DNA from: Gnetum montanum
Taxonomy: Eukaryota; Streptophyta; Gnetopsida; Gnetales; Gnetaceae
Assembly (NCBI GenBank): GCA_015680685.1
Contig: MNCI01036747.1
Location: forward strand, 332,515-396,514
Direction: 5' to 3'
DNA: 64,000 nucleotides
Made by a program: the position numbers and the translations under genes. Of this stretch, positions 47,533 through 59,270 are shown in pieces. The notes beneath the pieces are model-generated. The model was given only the letters and a program-made list of their open reading frames with translations. It had not been told where the DNA came from and made no database searches. The first letter of the stretch is position 1. Each line of letters begins with the position of its first letter.

Positions 47533-47541
47533 GTTTTATAG
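47533..47541 (-). promoter_or_regulatory. putative TATA box, unit III LTR
   Basis: On - the sequence reads GCCTATAAAACC, followed by CTAGGCAC. It lies downstream of the repeats and upstream of the Gag in the right order for an LTR promoter. Confidence 0.4.
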
Positions 47542-47820
47542 GCTTTGGGCCACTAATTTAGCTGCAAATTAGCTATAATCTTGGCTGCAAATTAGATACA
47601 AATTTTTGCTACACTCAAGTAAGGTAGGTGTTCAAGTCAAGGCGGTTACCATATATGGTAAGTGTCATACTCGCCATAACCATTTTGTTTACTAAAAATA
47701 GTAAATGGAAATTTTACTAATGCTAGCTTTTTCCACCTAGGCCAGGCCTTCCAACTGCAACATTGACATGCAGGATTCTTGCTAGAGTTTCTATTGTGTT
47801 GAGATCATGACCATCCTAAA

Positions 47821-47888
47821 TCAATGCTAGGGGGGATGATGTATCAACACTAGGGGGGTTGATCTGTCAATGTTAGGAGGTAAGGGCT
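47821..47888 (+). repeat. 23-base tandem repeat, three units
   Basis: Units start TCAATGCTAGGGGGG, TCAACACTAGGGGGG and TCAATGTTAGGAGG at 47821, 47844 and 47867, an exact 23-base period. They lie in the upstream part of the putative LTR. Confidence 0.75.
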
Positions 47889-47941
47889 ACATCCTTCATG
47901 TTGTGCATCAATGATGCCAAACCCCTCTATGCTGAGCATAA

Positions 47942-48001
47942 ATGCTATCACACCCCTCCGCACTTGACATAGATGCTATCACACCCCTCCACACTATGGG
48001 G
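47942..48001 (+). repeat. 31-base tandem repeat, two units
   Basis: ATGCTATCACACCCCTCC occurs at 47942 and 47973, both times followed by G/ACACT. A weaker relative (ATGCCAAACCCCTC) lies just before, near 47914. Confidence 0.75.
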
Positions 48002-48239
48002 TAGGCAAGTTATACCCCCATGTAGGTTTCTTCAGCGTATAAAATGCTATAGCTCTCATAAAACCCATCAAAAGCCAATTTTGGCATTCCAAAAAGCATT
48101 TTTAACCCTCTAAAGCCCAAATATAGACATTATCTAACATTTTTCACTTAGGGGATAAGGCTTGGACCACTAATGAGTTATTTTTCAACCTCAAAAACCT
48201 AACGTATGTATTATTACACCTCCTAGGTTGCAATCTTTA

Positions 48240-48760
48240 CATTTACAATGAAGTTTAGCCTTAGGTTTCATGGAATGGGATTCACAATGTGAATAAGATT
48301 ACAACATGCAATGTTGGTGATGTTCCAAACCTAGAGCATCAACTTTACATGACCTTCATGATTCCTTGGGGAACCTTTTGTTATGTCATGGTGTCATTCG
48401 ATCTAAAGAATGCAAGTGCGACCTATCAATGAGCTATGACTTTATTTAGTGACTACATGCTAGAGTTAGTTAATGATTATCTAGATGACATAGTGATCAA
48501 ACCCAAGGTGGTCAATGATCATGCACATGATCTTAACTTAATACTTAAATTATGTCTCAAATATGAACATAGACTCAATCCTAAGAAGAGTATCTTTGGT
48601 GTTAAAATAGGTAAAATACTTGGCTTTGTAGTATCTAAAGCAAGAATACAAGTCAATCCTGATAAGGTTAAAGCCATAACCAATTTGGCATCACCTACTA
48701 ACCTTAAGGAGCTATAGGGATTATAAGGTAGATTATAATTTATCCATAGGTTCATCTCAA
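48240..48760 (+). pseudogene. decayed reverse transcriptase, Tat-type pol
   Basis: 5'-truncated RT. Visible: HQLYMTFMIPWGTFCYVMVS and FDLKNASATYQ, then the catalytic YLDDIVIKPK at about 48478-48507 with both Asp kept, HDLNLILKLCLKYEHRLNP, and ILGFVVSKARIQVNPDKVKA. An open segment of 93 codons spans 48436-48714. The thumb part is kept better than the fingers, which are missing beyond 48240, where the putative unit III LTR begins. It is more similar in wording to Tat/Ogre RT (YVDDI-VKS, GF-VS-RGIEVNPDK) than to elements 1 and 2. Confidence 0.8.
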
Positions 48761-49250
48761 GGCTTACGAATAAGCTACAACTCATGCAATACTTGCTTAA
48801 GAAAGGAATTTCCTATGAGTGGACCACCCAATGCCAGGAAGCCTTTTTTAATATTAAGTAAGAGTTGGCTCAACTACCCATGGTGTATCTTCTATAAAAG
48901 GATAAACTCTTTTACATCTACCTTATACTCTCCAACATATCCATAGCCCCTATACTTTATCAAAAATGAGATGATGGAGCAAAGCTGCATGTGTACTACT
49001 TGAGCCATGCATTAATAACCTATGAGACCCAATACATAGAGGTTGAGAAGTATTATCTAGCCCTAGTATTCTCCTTGAAGAAATGGAGACACTTGCTTCT
49101 TAGAAGTTAAGTTAATGTTAGATGCAAAGATAATGTGTTAAGAGCCATAAGGACTAACATCTATGAAAGTAGCCAAATAGCCTAGTGGAAAGCTATAACA
49201 GCTAAGTTTGACTTGCATTACATTTCCCAAGCCTCAACCAATGGTCAAGC
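48761..49250 (+). pseudogene. decayed RNase H, Tat-type pol
   Basis: First RNase H. Visible: GISYEWTTQCQEAFFNIK, then a stop, LPMVYLL, FYIYLILSNISIAPILYQK, VYYLSHALITYETQYIEVEK and YYLALVFSLKKWRHLLL. The order suits the Ty3/gypsy connection and RNase H core. Stops lie at TAG and TAA. Confidence 0.75.
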
Positions 49251-49419
49251 TATAGTTTCACAACTCATAGTATCCCCATTAAAGATAATGCAGCGATAGA
49301 CCTTGAATTCCTTGATGATTATGTCAACATTATGAATGAGATACCTAAGGATTACAAGGCTATCATGTAGTCTGATAGAGTTTCAACTGCCCATTGGGCC
49401 AATGCTACTACCATCTTAA

Positions 49420-49800
49420 CATCACCTTCTAGTGTAATCCAACCTTTCACTTAATATTTCCAATTTCCATGTACCAATAACATAGCTAAATATGAAGGAT
49501 TAATTAGAGGAATGATGGTAGCTCATGACCTAGGAATCAAATTTTTAATGGTGAAAGGTGATTTGCAACTAGTAGTTAACCAAGTAACTAAGGTTTATGA
49601 ATGTAAAGCCAAACATTTACAACCCTATTGTGAGATAACTAAGAAACTCATGCAACAATTTACAAACGTTGGCATTCAACATATACCATTAACTAAGAAC
49701 ACATTAGCTAATGTCATTGCAACCTTAACACTAACTATGAAACTAGATGTGTTTAGCAAGTTACCTTCTTTAGTAGAGAATTGTGCTCTTTCCATCACGT
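49420..49800 (+). pseudogene. second (archaeal-type) RNase H, Tat lineage
   Basis: A second RNase H between the first and integrase is the hallmark of Tat/Ogre elements. Seen here: NNIAKYEGLIRGMMVAHDLG, then KFLMVKGDLQLVVNQVTKVY, KAKHLQPYCEITKKLMQQF and IQHIPLTKNTLANVIATLTL. The catalytic pattern (Glu in KYEGLI, Asp in KGDLQL, a late Asp eroded to Asn in LANVIA) agrees with the family (AEYEALI, GDSQLV, ADALA). Open for 96 codons from 49512. This assigns the pol to Tat, unlike elements 1 and 2. Confidence 0.8.
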
Positions 49801-50029
49801 AGAACACTAAAGGCATATCTATAGCTACCATTGATAATGTTCCTCAAAAGAAGTAGTATAACGATATCGAGTTGTACCTAATGCATGGTGAATCTCTCTA
49901 GAACCTAACTACTTCTCAAAAGGATGTTAGATGTGTAAGAGATCAAAATAATATATCATTATAGTTGATAACACATTTTGTTAAAGTTCCTATGATGGCA
50001 TATTGTTAGTTTTCTTGGATAAAATTGAA

Positions 50030-51080
50030 GATTGCACAATCCTAGAGCAAGTTCATGAAGGTGTATGTGGAGGAAATATAGGACCTCGAGCCATGGCTAC
50101 AAAGATTAGATGATTAAGATACTACTAGATCTATATGGAAAGTGACTTCATACAAAAATTTAAAACTTGCGATACCTATCAAGAGCACAACAACTTAATA
50201 CATTTGCCACTAACTAAGTTACACACTATTTAAATAACCTGATCATTTCAACAATGGGGAATTGACATTAGCAGATCCATAATGTCCAAGTCTTCCAGGA
50301 GCATAGCTTTATAGTCACTATGATGGAATATTTTACAAAATGGGTTGAAGCTATTCTTATAAGAAAGATAATATATCAACAACTATATAAATTCATATTA
50401 GATAATATAGTAGCCCATTTTAGCATACCTCTAACCATAGTCACAAATAATGGACCATAGTTCAATAGCCAAGAAACGTAAGCCTTTTGTTAACAACTAA
50501 GCATTAAGCATTTTGTTTCATTACTATACTATCCTCAAGCTAAAGCTAACAACAAGGTCATCATAAACTTGCTCAAAAATATGCTAAAAAACAATATATG
50601 TAAGTGGCATAAGCAACTTGTCCATGCACTTTGGGCCTATAAGACTACCTTTCAAACTACAACTAGTAGGTATAGCCTCATTTATAGATCTAAAGTTGTT
50701 TTTTCTATTGAATTGTAGGGTTCCATTACTAAGAGTAGCTCTATATGACTTCATCAATGATGAAAAAAAGAAGGAGCTGCATACCATCAACCTTGATTTA
50801 GTGAAAAAGTAGCAAATATAAATACTTGCTCACACTGGCCACTACCAAGAGAGGTAGAAGCAACAGCATCATCATGATCTAAAAAAATGAAAGATAGAGG
50901 AAGGAGACCTAGTCCTAGAGACCTTTCATGAACATGTAGATAAATTCTCAACCAATTGAGAAGAATATTTCTTGGTTATCAAATCCTATGGCAATGGGGC
51001 ATTCAGATTGGTAGGCATTGATGGGAATGAATTGGATAATCTAGTCAACCATTCCTATCTTAAGTCCTATTACATCTAAC
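50030..51080 (+). pseudogene. decayed integrase, Tat-type pol
   Basis: Zinc-binding region: VHEGVCGGNIGPRAMATKI near 50050-50110, then CDTYQEHNNLIHLPLTKLH near 50169-50225. The catalytic core is poorly kept (WGIDIS at about 50257, SQIMDH near 50440 for the second Asp). The C-terminal domain is clearer: GDLVLETFHEHVDKFSTN (50908-50960), then YFLVIKSYGNGAFRLVGIDG and NHSYLKSYYI, ending at TAA near 51078. This is the usual SH3-like end of gypsy integrase. No chromodomain. Confidence 0.75.
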
Positions 51081-53989
51081 ATGTTTTCCTATAGCCTTTT
51101 CTTTACAAGTATGGATAAACAATCAATGTCAATGATCTTTGCAACATACAACAAGCAAGCCCACATGACCTTCATCTCTCTTTCTATTTGATATGACAAA
51201 TGAACATCAAACTTTGTAATATCTATGATGCAAGACATAGATCTCTCAATCTTGTACCAATAGTAGCCTATGATGGCTTATAATGTTCTTATTATGTCAT
51301 GTAGCGTTATGCAATGTCTTGTAATAACATGTATTCTATATCTTATTTTCTTGTTCTCTTGGAGTTGTGCTTGTAGGATGAAACCTAAAGTCATCACAAA
51401 CGTGCAACTCATCATGGTAGCAAGTTATCATATGACCTCACTATACCAAATTTTGTTAGCTTGTCCTATTGTTCCAAGAATACTTCCATTATACCATTAA
51501 TCCATAATACTTCCATTACCCCTATTAATCCATAATACCATAGCCCGATTATAGCTTTCCTCATCATAACAATAATAATGACCTATGTTTGACATTCATG
51601 CATTGTGGCCATCTGACATCTCCTTCATCATGCTCCACTATCAAGTTCATTGGATGTAATACATCTCATCCAATGAGAAAACCAAACTAATTTTGGCCTT
51701 GATAATGAAACCCAAAGAAGGTTTTACCCCTCAAAAAATTATGGAATAAAAAAATGAAAATGGAGAAGCAAATTCCCAAGAATATGAGAGACCAATAAAT
51801 CCCAAATGTCAAAAAAATGGCTCCAAACAAGCAAAGGGATGATCCTAATGATCAAACAATTCTTGGAATAGAATGATAGTTCCTCAAAAACATTACCAAG
51901 TTGTGACATCCTATCCTTGGATGTCATGTAAAACATCAAATGTACAATATATTAGAAATTATGCATATGAAGATAATATACCAAATGCGAAATATGTGTA
52001 ACATTTGACATTATGGATAAAGGAAATAATAGGGAAAATGCAAAAAGAGAAAAAAATAATGTTTTATTAATATGAAATAGTGTATCCGGATCGTGCTTTG
52101 AGAGTATTCCTTGGGGTTTTCCTCCTTCATCATCTATCCCTTAAAGTCAATCTAGCACTACCACCATGGTTAGGCCTATAACCAACTAGAAGGGATGGTC
52201 AATCCACTTCCTATACTACTTCACCTAGCTCTTGTAACTTACCTATACCAGCTCCACCACTCCATGCCTAGCATGACCTCTAAGCATGGTTATAAATTCT
52301 TTAGGTCAAACCACCAAAGGTTACCTCAAGATACATGTCCATTATTACAATGCATCCTTTCAAGTCTCCATTACAGCTACCCTTTCAGGTCTTGTTAAGA
52401 TAACAATAATACTTGTTATGAAGAGACACCATATTTATTAGGCAACAACATCATTTGGGAATGGGGACATGACACAAGTGACCACTACTTCAAAGCACAA
52501 AGCATGAAGACTACATTGACCAACAAACATGTCATTGCCATAACACAAGCATGATGTCAACATGTGGAATTCTTTGTTAATCCATGTGACCATTCCATAA
52601 TAGCCAATATAACCTTTATTTCATCTCAAACCTATATCATTCCATCATAATCTTATCTCATCATCGCAATTACTCTTTGACATAGTTCAACAATAACAAA
52701 ATCAAGTAGAGAGGAAATGTTGATGATGGACCTGTAATGGTGTTTTTCATTCTTTATCGATGTCTCACAAGTCAATCATCAAAACATCAAAAAATAGGGA
52801 CTAGTAAAACACCATAAAGAAAATCCATGTTGAAACCTATAATCAAAATTCATTGTAATTTGATGGAAAAATAACATCAAATACAACTGCCTTATTTTTT
52901 CAAAGATTTGACATTGTAACCTTCAACACTGAATGTTGAGGTAGTATTTTATTATAAAATGTGAAGTTTTCCATTCATCGACTATGATCTCACATATCTT
53001 AGCTTATGGATGCTAAAAAATGCTTCATAAGCTATGAATGCCTCATCTTCTAGGTAGGAAAAGCTATAGTTTTTGTGAATCTAGGATTAGGAAGGCTGAT
53101 AATGCTCTGTAGGCCACTGAATTTGGTACTTCTTGACTTTTACACTAGCCACGGTAATTTTTACGCTAAAACCACTTGCAAAGCCAGTGTATAAAATTTC
53201 TGCTTTCATTTTTTACACTAGGGAAACCTACAAAGCCAGTGTATAAATTTAGATGTTGAATTTTTATGCTGGGTAGTAGATGAAGCCAACATAAAAAGTA
53301 TAAAAATTTTCAAATTTGATAAATAAATTATCAAGAGATGCTCTCCACACATAAGAAATCTACAATAATTTGTTAGCAATCATGGCAAAAATTCACAAGA
53401 ATAAATGAGTCACCATATGACCTATTTAAACTAGAGTTGATAACATTGAAAGGACTTTTGGTACTTTTCATTTAGGCTAAACACCAAGATTTCCATAGCA
53501 ATGCAAATCTACCAAGAGTCCATAACCATTCTTTCACATACAGCAAAGTTCCTAATGATAGAGAAACTATGATAAGCTTGAGGAGTAAAGTATTCTGGAA
53601 CCATCGAGAGCAAAGTTGACTATAGAACACCCCTTACTAGCTAGATTGAGTTCCAAGCATTTTTCCTTTGGCTATTTGTGCATTAAAATTTAAAAATTTA
53701 TATTCATCTCAACTTTTTCTCTATGAAAAGTTTCATTATTTTAATAAAAAGTTTGCAATTTTGTTTACTCAAGTACAAATTTATTTCCTATTTCTCCATA
53801 TTTTAGATTTGCATTTGCAATTTTACTCATTCACATCAATATTAGATTATAAATCCCTAGGTGATTGGTAAGACCATCCAAGGCACTTTGGATCCTTTTC
53901 TTAAGGCTCATGGGATTTGAAGCTAAACTTTCTCATCTTGAGATTTTCAACCTTCCAGCACCAAATTTTTTAGGTGCTACAATAGCTTA
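51081..53989. other. non-coding stretch after Tat pol
   Basis: No gene recognised over 2.9 kb. It should include the 3' untranslated region and LTR of the Tat pol element and the 5' side of unit IV, but I found no repeated LTR pair or primer-binding site. It contains a small repeat cluster at 53138-53305. Confidence 0.4.
53138..53305 (+). repeat. repeat cluster with TTTACACTAG/GCCAGTGTATAAA
   Basis: Three imperfect units of about 50 bases, each opening with TTTACACTAG, TTTACACTAG or TTTATGCTGG and closing with AAAGCCAGTGTATAAA-like sequence. The open and close are roughly reverse complements, so each unit could fold as a small hairpin. It may be a remnant of a small inverted-repeat element or part of an LTR. 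Confidence 0.55.
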
Positions 53990-55190
53990 ACTTTCTATTA
54001 ACTCCTCTAGAATAGATCTACAATTTCTAGCACTACTTAATAACATAATGCTCCATCTTCAAAACATCAAAGATAAAATGGCACAGGCACTAAGCATGTA
54101 AGGAAATTCTTCTATTTCCTTGAATTGGATCTTAAGTGATCCCATAAGCTTTGTAATTCCTTTACTAGTCTTTCCTAAGGAAATTTCGCTACCTACTTTC
54201 ACAAAGTAAAATGGTAAAATAGGGAATCCCATAAATCATGTGGTCATATTTAGAAATGAATACATGCTTCTAACCCCTTACACTCACATTATGCTTTAGC
54301 ATCTAAAAGATAACTATAAGATAACATAGATAACTATAAGAATCTAAAAGATAACATCCAAGATCTCATTGATAAGGGCAAGATAGTGATGAAAAGTAAT
54401 CCATCCACTATGCATCCAAATAATCAATAGCTTTAACTATTTCAGAATCCTTTACGAGCTAGAGGCATGATTTCAACTTTCAAACCTAAATACAAAGCTT
54501 ATAACTTCATCTAAGGAGCCTTAAATCATCTGATAATCTAACTACAAAAAGCCTAGGTAGTTAGCACTTCAACTTCAAAAGCCTTATGTGATCCATTGGT
54601 TTAACTATGTTTCCACACCATCAATACTAAGTCGTTCTTTCCTACATCCCTATCACATCCATGCTACCAATTCTCATTATTCCACTCCAACTCAACATAT
54701 GCATCCATCTAGTTCTTAGAACCTCAAAGCATTCCTCCACCTACTACATCTCAAACATCTAATCCTTATCCATCATCTCACATAAAAATTCTTACTCATA
54801 GCCAATAGACCAATTAGTCATAATCAGATAAATAGAAGGAGAAGACTACTAATTTATAGAAGCAACCTTTTAAGCAACAAAGAACATTTCTTTCTAACAA
54901 CAATAGAAGACTATTTCTTCAAGCTACCTTCTATGTTCATATAATTCTATACATCTAGTTATAATAGTACCTACTTTACAAGCATCTCATCCTACAAATA
55001 ATAAGGTCTTTTAGTAGATTATCATGATAATCTATCTAAAGGCATCAAATTATACTTATATGATCTTGTGCTAATATCCACAGAACTTCATGCTATATTA
55101 TATAATGTTCTTAAATTATCATGGTGCCAAGTAACATTCCTACTTTAATAGAAGCTATATCTTCCTTCCTTCAAGTTCCTCATCATGGAT
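53990..55190 (+). pseudogene. gag: decayed Gag, unit IV
   Basis: Gag remnant of a family different from units I and III. Best parts: LLNNIMLHLQNIKDKMAQAL at about 54033-54092, and KIGNPINHVVIFRN followed by LLTPYTHIML at 54215-54300, which matches the Gag capsid pattern in which a hydrophobic helix follows G-xP-xHxxxF. Later comes a Ser/Thr/Pro/Gln-rich linker (54600-54900) and a segment near 55010-55060 (DNLSKGIKLYLYDLVLI). Stops are dense. It reads into a protease domain on the same strand. Confidence 0.5.
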
Positions 55191-55199
55191 TAGATAGCC

Positions 55200-55650
55200 T
55201 AAACTTTCATGGTGAGAACATCAAAGATGACTTGAAGATAGAAGGTATTTGTTAGCTCCTACTCTACATCACCTTCAAGGTATTACCTAAAGCTTCAGTT
55301 CCACTAATACATATAGATGGTAGTGTTAAATCTAACATGATCACATGGGCTATTATTAAGCATCTTGGTCTTCATGATTAAGTAGTTTTCAATGAAACCT
55401 ATACTAATCTTGTTTCATTTAACAGTATGTGAGTAGAGGTTATAGGTTTCATTAGATGACCCTTTATGGTAGGTGATTATGTATAGTATAAAGCTCTTTT
55501 TATGGTCATACAGAAATTTCCTAGTATCAATGGTAAACTAGGACATCCTTGGCTAGCTTAGCATTGAGCTCTATCTTCTCTCATACATTAAGAGATACAC
55601 TTCCCTATTCATAACTATGAGATATTCATCTCAGAAGAAAAACAAATCTT
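55200..55650 (+). pseudogene. decayed retropepsin, unit IV
   Basis: Active-site region at about 55305-55370 reads LIHIDGSVKSNMITWAIIKH, then LGL, the family pattern IDGGS-xN-I. A later strand reads MVIQKFPSINGKLGHPWLA, matching the gypsy LGRPWL segment, then an LIH-like turn and HFPIHNYEIFISEE, parallel to HQKIKF and GEE. Few frameshifts, stops at TAG. No RT follows; about 670 bases later lies the C-terminus of an antisense gene. Confidence 0.65.
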
Positions 55651-56318
55651 AAGTGTTTCTCACCTAGATTAAGAAGTTCTATCTTATCAACTTAGTGGGC
55701 AACTAGTTGATATTATGCTTGAACCTATAGATAATCCTACAATTCTCTTTTCTCCTAAAAATTTCAATATCACTACAAATCTAATAGACTTGGAAAACTT
55801 AACATATTCTTGCCTAAAAAATTATCCTTATTCTTTTTATTCAACTACTCCAAAATTCATTTAGAATACAATAACCTTAGATACTCAAGTCCTTTCTAAG
55901 CCTTATTTACCACGAACTAGTGAACATCTACTAGCATTTGTTAGTATTGTTTTCTATTTCTCCTCTATCATTTTCTATCATTAGGTAATGATGGTTACTA
56001 AATAAAATCAATGTTGACCTCTACTCTAACTTTTTCTTAAGCACTTGTTATTAATGAGAAATATTAAATTAATAAGTGATTTTCAATTGCCTTATTTTAA
56101 TTATAACTATCAATTTCATGAAGATGATTAACTTCAAAAAATGTAAATATTTCTCTTTATTCTCATAAACTCTTTTACAACTGACATACATCATAACTTT
56201 TGATGTGATCTCTTATTTCAACATTAAACACACATGATGTTTTATTTTACAAAAATTTTCTTTGCATCAAAAAATGATGTAGAAAATAATACAAGAAGAA
56301 ACAAAGTTAGTAGCCTTA
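55651..56318. other. spacer between convergent genes of unit IV
   Basis: The first 280 bases are the tail of the Gag-protease frame (for example LEPIDNPTILFSPKNFN near 55710-55760). The rest is AT-rich with no coding signal. As in units I and III there is no room for a polymerase. Confidence 0.5.
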
Positions 56319-59270
56319 TTTATTCTTGGTAGCTTCCTCCTCCTCTTCTTCACTAGTTTGCAATGAAGTAGGTTCCTCTATTGATTTTTTGCTATCTTCA
56401 CTAGGGGGTTTACATAAAAAACCAAAGATAAACACAGGCTAGTTTTGTATTATGTTGTTAATTAAATAAACTAAAATAAAATAATTTCCTAAATTTTTGA
56501 TGCTTACCCTACATCTCTTTATAATTATTTAATATCCTCTGTTCTATCTCCTCCATTCTCAAGTTTGTTATGTCTAATGTGACAAAGACTAATCTTGCAA
56601 TCTTTGATAGAATGATAGCTCCCTTTTCTTTGTAGGCTTCTAGCTCTTCAAGGATGATATCATTCCCCCTATTGTAGGTTCCTCCTAAGGGCCTCTTTCT
56701 TCTTCTTCTAGTGTGGTAATGATTATACTATTAGGAAAATCTTCAAATAATTCTTCTAACTCTATCTATTTGATAAATAGAATTCTTATTTTTTTATCTA
56801 CAAATAAACTCTTTTTCTCCTTTAGCAACATGTGGTACTCTCTTTTATACCACTACTCATTTGTTTTATACTTTCTACCCCAACTCTTTCATGCTACTAC
56901 GGAGTTTCTTAGACTCGTAATGAAATAATTCATTAGTAAAGCTAATATTTTTCTTTTCATTAATGCTCTCTAAAACTCTACAACTTTATTCCTTTCTCTC
57001 CAATAGAAATAGGAAGGATAGTTGGGTCTGACCTTGTTTTTGCGCCTTATTTCTACTTCTAAAAACTCTACCTAGGTGGATAGCATCTTTATTTCACATT
57101 CATTCTCTTTCTTCTTCTTGTGCATTTGCTCCAAGGTAGTATGGCATTAGCATTGACTTATTCTATGGCCAATACTCTCATATCCTTAGCATGTTTGAGA
57201 GCTACACTTATTTTATCCATAGAAACTTTCTCTACTTCCACATCTACATTGACTGCTAGATCATGGAATGTTACCCGATTCTAATTCAACGTAATATTTA
57301 TTTCTATGTTACAAACAAGAGAACATTAGATTCTCTACTCCTAACAATGAACATTATTCTATAGTAATAATGTTTCTAACTTACCTTATCTAGGAGACTT
57401 TAGTTTCAACTTTGTCTTCATGTCTTCTGCTAAACGTTCCAATATCATCTGCATGTCTTTGATGCAAGCCTAAATTTTCCTGTTCATCTTTGGCAAAGAG
57501 AAGAAAATGGTTAAGTATCCTTAACATCTACATAATTAATGTATAAGCTTTTGATGCAATTTCAATTATACTTACCATATGATGTAAAAATCTTGGAACT
57601 TATAACCTTCTTTATCCAATTGCAAATTTCCAACTTACTCAAAACTAGCTTTTTTTTTTTTATGGAATGACATTTGTAGGAGGTGGATGCATGATCTCTA
57701 ATTCTAGTAGTTCATCCTTCCTTCTATCCTTTTTGCCCTATTCTTCTTACCTATTTCATTGAATTTTAAATCAAAGAGGTTATAATAAGATAGACTTTCC
57801 CTATCCCCTTTTTTTCATCCAATGAAAATAAGTCATGTAAGATATTTCTTTCATTCATGATCATAGCTTCCTTTGGATCTTCTACAATAGAAGAAAGGTT
57901 GGAACATAGCCTTTTTTCTTTTCATTCTAGTGTCTCCTATCTTGAGCAACCACTGTAAGAAATAGCTAAGTGTTAACATTGTGTCATTTTTTGATAAATG
58001 TCAAAATTAGAAATTACATAATGTCAATAACACTTGGCAAAAAATATACTTGTTCTTTTCTCTAATTTCTCTTGCAAAACCTTAATTTCTTGGGTCTTAA
58101 AGGAGATTTCCTTCTTAGAAAGAGGTTCTCACTTTCTCAACATCCATCCTTTCTTCATAGTTCTGAGAATGCTCTCCAAAATCCCCTTCTTTCTTCCTTC
58201 TTCCTCTCCTATAATTTTCTTCTAAGGTTCCTTGATGCTATTTGACACTAAGGACCCAACCTCCTCTTGGGTCTTTGATGCTAACATCAATAGACTACCA
58301 CCACTAACACTATAAGCCAACATTCAACTTCCCAAGTGTTGGCACAATGAAAGCCTAAAGTTTGCTTTTGATGTCATTTCTACATGCTTCTCTTCTCCCT
58401 AGGCAAATAATGTTTCCATAGCCTTCAATAAATCATAATAAAACCCAAAATTAATGTTCTTTCTCTTCTTTTCATCTTGGAGTAGTTTCTTCATTCTTTC
58501 CATCACCCCTTGACAGATAACTGGTGCCTAGTCAACTATCCTTCTTTGGATCATTTATCTGTATACCTCATACAACTACCTGGGAACCAGCTTTCATTTT
58601 TGAACTATTTTGTTGTAAAAAAGCCTTTTAATGAACAAAGAAAACAACTTCTTCAAGTTTCCATTTGTCCCCTTAAAAGGTTTTATGATGTCCCTCTTCA
58701 TTGATCCTACCCATTCCTCCATGACTACCAATTCTATGGAATCAAGCTTAAAAATATCAATCCTTATTTTCTTCTCTGAGAATCCCAACTAATACCTTAA
58801 TGTAGCCATATCCCAAGTAATGACAAATTATTTCTGATCTACATGAGTCACAAAAACTACCTTGTTCACTAAATAGCTCTTTATTATCGTAAGATATTCT
58901 ACTACAATAGGGTAGGAATGCCTTAATCCTAAAGCACATAAAATTCTTGCTCTATCAAAATTTTTCAAGTATTTCACCCCTTCCTTAAATAGCCACTTTT
59001 GAGCGCTTTGTGTTTCACTAGTGAACCTTACTCCAAATTCTTCCACTGTTCTCATGACATCAATAAACATAGCATCATCAACACTTATTTGAGCTACGAA
59101 TAAGCATATATCACCATTAGATAAACTCATCATTTGTATAACTTCCAAAGAAAGGAAAAAATACACAAGTAAATCAACTAACTTTTTCTACTTACTCTTT
59201 CACCTTAAGATAATCCTTGAACTCTTTGGCCACTCTACATTTTTTTATGAACTTTATTTAGTAGTGGATG
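56319..59270 (-). pseudogene. antisense multi-exon gene, copy E (divergent)
   Basis: Same layout as copies A-D on the strand opposite the unit IV Gag-protease. Read on -: an open segment at 59166-58828 (VDDAMFIDVMRTVEEFGVRF, later YPIVVEYLTIIKSYLV), then a segment near 58520-58420 (MERMKKLLQDEKKRKNINFG) parallel to EKILKLCEDASTIIHMHY of copy C. Next is NILHDLFSLDEKKG near 57870-57800 (parallel to LDALDSLFG). RKIQACIKDMQMILERLAED near 57485-57425 ends before a GTAAG donor, as in copies A and C. EIEQRILNNYKEM at 56560-56520 stands before GTAAGC, parallel to SEEKIICRLEAS. The terminal exon ends KPPSEDSKKSIEE...EEEEEEATKNK at TAA near 56319. I see no FCP1-like block in this copy. Function unknown. 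Confidence 0.55.

Larger units (their letters stand above)
46000..48139 (-). repeat. probable 5' LTR and leader of unit III
   Basis: Non-coding DNA upstream of the unit III Gag start. On - it would begin TGTTAGATAATG at 48139, has short tandem repeats (47821-48000), a TATA box (47541-47533) and poly-C tracts. That order (repeats, TATA, transcribed leader) suits an LTR, but no matching second LTR was found on the other side of unit III, and I cannot place the LTR end or primer site. The boundary at 48139 is a guess based on the TG start and the change to pol sequence beyond it. Confidence 0.4.

Noticed and set aside
58510-58704. Open frame on + around 58510-58704
   Set aside because: Shadow of the antisense gene copy E, whose - strand pieces align with copies A-D.
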